Of a DNA stretch of 8,593 bases, positions 6,616-8,593 are shown piece after piece. The stretch is taken from positions 1 through 8,593 of the forward strand of contig DASZJZ010000024.1 of assembly GCA_035947555.1 (NCBI GenBank). Direction: 5' to 3'. Under the pieces are notes generated by a model, which saw nothing but the letters and a program-made list of their open reading frames with translations, was not told the origin of the DNA and did no database searches. How positions within the stretch are numbered: the first letter of the stretch is position 1; each line of letters starts with the position of its first letter. Both the position numbers and the translations under genes were made by a program. The DNA comes from JACVRW01 sp035947555 (GTDB lineage Bacteria > Actinomycetota > Thermoleophilia > Solirubrobacterales > Thermoleophilaceae).

Positions 6616-7428
6616 ATGACCGCCGACCACACCCGCCGCCTCTCGGACGGCAACGCGATCCCCCTGTTCGGCCTCGGCGTCTGGCAGGTGGACCCAGGCC
6701 CGGAGACCGAGAACGCGGTGCGCTGGGCGCTCGAGCTCGGCTACCGCCACATCGACACCGCGCAGGCCTACGGGAACGAGGAGAGCGTCGGCCGCGCACT
6801 GCGCGACAGCGGCGTGCCTCGGGAGGACGTGTTCATCACCACCAAATTCCATCCCGGCTCGCGCGACCCCGCGGCCGAGGCCGAGCGAAGCCTCCGCCGG
6901 CTCGGCGTCGACCAGGTCGACCTCTACATCATCCACTGGCCTCAGGGCGGCCCCACCTGGGCCTGGCGGGGCATGGAGCGGGCGCGCGAACTCGGCTACA
7001 CGCGCTCGATCGGGGTGAGCAACTTCGACGTCGGCCAGATCGAGGCCGTGATGGCCGAGGCCGACGTCCCGCCGGTCGTCAACCAGGTCCAGTTCAGCCC
7101 GTTCAAGCACCGCCGGGCGCTGCTCGACGCGTGCGAGCAGGCCGGCGTGGTGCTCGAGGCCTACAGCCCGCTCACCACCGGGAGGCAGCTCGGCGACCCG
7201 CGGATCGCCGAGGTGGCCGGCCGCTACGACCGCACGCCCGCCCAGGTGCTCCTGCGCTGGTGCGTGCAGCGGGACATCCCGACGATCCCGAAGTCCACCC
7301 GGCGCGAGCGCATCGAGGAGAACGCGCAGATCTTCGACTTCGAGCTGAGCGACGAGGACATGGCCGCTCTCGACGCCCTGGACGAGACCGGCGGCACCCG
7401 TCGCGCGCTCGAGCGCAAGTGGTGGTAG
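6616..7428 (+). CDS. Aldo/keto reductase, 2,5-diketogluconate-reductase-like
   Basis: This is a cytosolic NADPH-dependent carbonyl reductase with a TIM-barrel fold; the physiological substrate cannot be read from sequence. The 270-residue protein is full length for the family. The catalytic tetrad is complete: Asp47 in YRHIDTAQAYGNE, Tyr52, Lys77 in ITTKFHPGSRD and His107 in IIHWP. GVSNF (133-137), NQVQFSPF (156-163) and AYSPL (182-186) are the standard barrel motifs. IPKSTRRERIEEN (224-236) is the loop that holds the NADP phosphate, and the protein ends in a C-terminal WW. The layout is closest to bacterial AKR5-type enzymes. The start is set by the -10 element 9 nt upstream and by the conserved L.DGN.IP..GLG opening. 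The next gene overlaps its 3' end, so the two are probably one transcript. Confidence 0.93.
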   Translation: MTADHTRRLSDGNAIPLFGLGVWQVDPGPETENAVRWALELGYRHIDTAQAYGNEESVGRALRDSGVPREDVFITTKFHPGSRDPAAEAERSLRRLGVDQVDLYIIHWPQGGPTWAWRGMERARELGYTRSIGVSNFDVGQIEAVMAEADVPPVVNQVQFSPFKHRRALLDACEQAGVVLEAYSPLTTGRQLGDPRIAEVAGRYDRTPAQVLLRWCVQRDIPTIPKSTRRERIEENAQIFDFELSDEDMAALDALDETGGTRRALERKWW

Positions 7429-7958
7429 AGGGCCTCATCTACGTCGAGGACTTCGTGACCCGCGAGGAGGAGCGCGAGCTCCTCGACCTGATCGAGCCGC
7501 TCGACTTCCGGACGATCGAGATGCGCGGCCAGGTCGCGAGGCGGAGGGTGCGCCACTTCGGGCTGGGCTACGACTACGACCGCGGCGAGCTGGCGCCCGT
7601 GGAGCCGCTGCCGGAGGGGCTCGAGTGGCTCCGCGAGCGGGCCGCCGCGCTGATCGAGCGCGAGCCGGAGGACCTGGTCCAGATCCTCGTGTCGCGCTAT
7701 CCGGAGGGCGCCGGGATCGGCTGGCACCGGGATGCGCCGATGTTCGGCTCGCGCATCGTGGGCGTGTCGCTCCGCGCGCCGGCCCGGATGCGCTTCCAGC
7801 GCACGGTGAAGGGCGAGCGCGAGGTGGCCGCGGTCGAGCTTGCCCCGCGCTCGGCCTACGTGCTCTCCGGCAAGGCGCGCTGGTCCTGGCAGCACTCGAT
7901 CCCGCCGGGCAAGGAGCTGCGCTATTCCGTCACGTTCAGGACGCTCAGGCGCGGATGA
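7422..7958 (+). CDS. AlkB-family 2-oxoglutarate/Fe(II)-dependent dioxygenase
   Basis: AlkB-type enzymes oxidatively remove alkyl groups from nucleic-acid bases (some from proteins) using Fe(II), O2 and 2-oxoglutarate. The 178-residue protein shows the full iron triad, HRD in GWHRDAPMFG (His102, Asp104) and His158 in WQHSIPP. It also has the family R-x5-R signature RYSVTFR (Arg167, Arg173), which binds 2-oxoglutarate. RRVRHFGLGYDY (41-52) and AYVLSGKARWSWQHS (145-159) match the AlkB-like Pfam family (2OG-FeII_Oxy_2). It is shorter than E. coli AlkB (216 aa) and may have a reduced nucleotide-recognition lid, so the substrate could be DNA, RNA or other. The start is GTG at 7422 (7-bp overlap with the AKR stop) or GTG at 7419; longer upstream frames are shadows of AKR. 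Coupled translation with AKR is likely. It ends 4 bp from the convergent cupredoxin gene. Confidence 0.88.
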   Translation: MVEGLIYVEDFVTREEERELLDLIEPLDFRTIEMRGQVARRRVRHFGLGYDYDRGELAPVEPLPEGLEWLRERAAALIEREPEDLVQILVSRYPEGAGIGWHRDAPMFGSRIVGVSLRAPARMRFQRTVKGEREVAAVELAPRSAYVLSGKARWSWQHSIPPGKELRYSVTFRTLRRG

Positions 7959-7962
7959 GCCG

Positions 7963-8334
7963 TCACTCCACGACGACCCTGCCCCGCATGTCGTCCGGAT
8001 GCAACGTGCAGATGTACCGGTAGGTGCCCCGCCTCCTCAGCCGCTTCCGATACGCGCCGTCGGTCTTCGTCCGGGAGTTGAACTCGACCGGTCCGCGGGT
8101 CACGGTGACGTTGTGGGGCGCCTGTCCCACCCACACCCAGCGCACCCTGTCGCCGCGCTGGATCGTGATCGACCTGCTTCGGAAGAAGAAGTCCCCGACC
8201 CTGACTCGCTTGGTCGCAGACGCCGCGGCGTCCTGGTCCGCTGTTGTCGAGGGGCCCGCTGCCGTCGAGGGCAGCGCCGCGACCGCCAGGCCGAGTCCGG
8301 CCACGGAGAGCGCGAGGGTCAGCGGCTTGCGCAT
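7963..8334 (-). CDS. Secreted plastocyanin-like cupredoxin (type 1 copper protein)
   Basis: This is a small blue-copper protein, probably carrying electrons outside the cell membrane or binding copper. The 123-residue protein starts with a signal peptide: MRKP, a hydrophobic core LTLALSVAGLGLAVAAL and a probable cleavage site near STAAG (23-27). A Thr/Ala-rich linker to about 41 follows. The cupredoxin fold runs from about residue 43. The four copper ligands are all present: His74 in APHNV, then Cys109, His112 and Met116 in YICTLHPDDMRG. No lipobox Cys is seen, so it is exported rather than lipid-anchored. The ATG at 8334 is chosen because AGGGAGG lies 7 nt upstream and the signal peptide begins there; a longer 156-residue reading frame has no such support. 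It is transcribed divergently from argG and convergently with the AlkB-like gene. The partner protein is unknown. Confidence 0.9.
   Translation of the reverse strand: MRKPLTLALSVAGLGLAVAALPSTAAGPSTTADQDAAASATKRVRVGDFFFRSRSITIQRGDRVRWVWVGQAPHNVTVTRGPVEFNSRTKTDGAYRKRLRRRGTYRYICTLHPDDMRGRVVVE
7972..7995. terminator. Weak hairpin between convergent genes
   Basis: GACGAC (7972-7977) and GTCGTC (7990-7995) form a 6-bp stem, with an inner TGC/GCA 3-bp stem in the loop. It lies inside the last codons of the cupredoxin gene, just past the dioxygenase stop, so it could help end either transcript. It has no T-tract and may be chance from repeated Val/Asp-type codons. Confidence 0.2.
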
Positions 8335-8341
8335 GGAGAAT

Positions 8342-8346
8342 CCTCC
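8342..8346 (-). promoter_or_regulatory. Shine-Dalgarno sequence of the cupredoxin gene
   Basis: On the minus strand GGAGG within AGGGAGGA lies 7 nt before the ATG at 8334. It decides the start in favour of the 123-residue form with the signal peptide at the N terminus. Confidence 0.8.
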
Positions 8347-8350
8347 CTGA

Positions 8351-8370
8351 GTCGATCGACGACCGAGGTC
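8351..8370. promoter_or_regulatory. Adjacent palindromes in the cupredoxin/argG divergent region
   Basis: GTCGATCGAC (8351-8360) is a perfect 10-bp palindrome, followed directly by GACC-GA-GGTC (8361-8370). TCGGTC at 8395-8400 is in turn the inverse of GACCGA at 8361-8366. The elements lie in the 92-bp gap between the two divergent starts, just upstream of the cupredoxin ribosome site, where an operator would be expected. No known ArgR box is recognised. Confidence 0.25.
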
Positions 8371-8411
8371 ATACGGATGTCTGCGGAGAACGGTTCGGTC
8401 CGAGCGGCTGT

Positions 8412-8417
8412 TAGCTT
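8412..8417 (+). promoter_or_regulatory. Predicted -10 element of argG (leaderless transcript)
   Basis: TAGCTT ends exactly 9 nt before the TTG at 8427, the same spacing as TAGCGT before the AKR start. No Shine-Dalgarno is visible in CCGGCGCCC. The same bases contain an in-frame TAG (8412-8414), so the argG frame cannot begin further upstream. Confidence 0.4.
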
Positions 8418-8426
8418 CCGGCGCCC

Positions 8427-8593
8427 TTGGCACGCGACCGCCACACGCTGATCAAGACCGCCTCCTACGAGGCCGACCCGTCCGAGGTGGGGCGCGTGCT
8501 GCTGCTCTACTCGGGCGGGCTCGACACGAGCGTGATGCTCAAGTGGATCCAGGACGAGTACGAGGCGGAGGTGGTGGCGCTCACCGTCAACCT
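8427..8593 (+). CDS. argG: Argininosuccinate synthase, N-terminal part; 3' end outside window
   Basis: ArgG joins citrulline and aspartate using ATP to make argininosuccinate, the penultimate step of arginine synthesis. Fifty-five residues are visible. VLLLYSGGLDTSVMLKW (24-40) contains the family ATP-binding loop YSGGLDTS (28-35), and EAEVVALTVN (46-55) is the expected next strand, where E. coli-type enzymes continue toward LGQ. An in-frame TAG at 8412 limits the N terminus. TTG at 8427 is the first start codon after it and is supported by the -10 element 9 nt upstream. It gives 27 residues before the P-loop, against about 6-10 in many ArgG proteins. GTG at 8487 would give a standard-length N terminus but has no well-placed ribosome site. 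The identity is firm; the start is uncertain. Confidence 0.9.
   Translation, partial: MARDRHTLIKTASYEADPSEVGRVLLLYSGGLDTSVMLKWIQDEYEAEVVALTVN

Noticed and set aside
5816..6619. Plus-strand frame of 267 codons overlapping the WD40 end and the AKR start
   Set aside because: Arg-rich translation without motifs, in a different frame from the WD40 repeats, which run intact to 6536.
7131..7421. Upstream extension of the AlkB-like frame into the AKR gene
   Set aside because: It lies in a shadow frame of AKR with an Arg-rich translation; homology to AlkB begins at LIYVEDF just after the GTG at 7422.
8370..8400. Possible ECF-sigma-like promoter for the cupredoxin on the minus strand (GAACC, 16 nt, CGTAT)
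   Set aside because: Only partial similarity to ECF consensus boxes and easily matched by chance; no independent support.
8335..8433. Longer 156-residue start for the cupredoxin at 8433
   Set aside because: It would bury the signal peptide inside the protein and overlap the argG start. The ATG at 8334 has a strong ribosome site 7 nt upstream.
7840..8451. Plus-strand 203-codon frame across the cupredoxin gene
   Set aside because: Antisense to a gene with a signal peptide, complete copper ligands and a good ribosome site; no motif of its own.

Overview
The window is GC-rich, coding-dense DNA, probably from an actinobacterium. The proteins and the leaderless-looking starts would suit a Thermoleophilia/Solirubrobacterales-type genome, but that placement is an inference from gene content and style, without any search. 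No rRNA, tRNA, transposase, integrase or CRISPR array is visible.

Layout. Bases 2-2555 are the end of an arginine-biosynthesis operon on the + strand: argJ (5' end cut off by the window edge), argB and argD. Their stop and start codons overlap, so they are probably translationally coupled. Bases 8427-8593 hold the beginning of argG, also on +. In many Actinobacteria (argCJBDFRGH order) argF and argR lie between argD and argG. Here that interval is filled by four unrelated genes: a 1297-aa TIR / nSTAND1-type NTPase / transmembrane / WD40 protein (2643-6536, +), an aldo/keto reductase (6616-7428, +), an overlapping AlkB-like 2-oxoglutarate/Fe(II) dioxygenase (7422-7958, +), and a small secreted cupredoxin (7963-8334, -) that converges on the dioxygenase and diverges from argG.

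The most interesting gene is the TIR-nSTAND1-WD40 protein. It has the logic of an NLR-like immune receptor in one polypeptide: a probable NAD-cleaving TIR effector with the catalytic-position Glu retained, a STAND ATPase switch with Walker A and B motifs, and fourteen WD40 repeats that fit two seven-bladed propellers. A hydrophobic helix with a strongly positive N-terminal flank lies between NTPase and propellers. This raises the possibility that the sensor is outside the membrane and the effector inside. The architecture is known in outline in bacteria, and whether this member acts in phage defence cannot be told from sequence. It has its own promoter and a strong Shine-Dalgarno sequence.

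AKR and AlkB overlap and look co-transcribed; both would suit handling of reactive aldehydes or alkylation damage, but a joint role is only inferred. AKR and argG share a TAGCNT -10-like hexamer exactly 9 nt before the start codon and no Shine-Dalgarno, suggesting leaderless mRNAs; in argG this supports a TTG start. All intergenic gaps are under 100 bp (2556-2642, 6537-6615, 7959-7962, 8335-8426), and their contents are described in the features.
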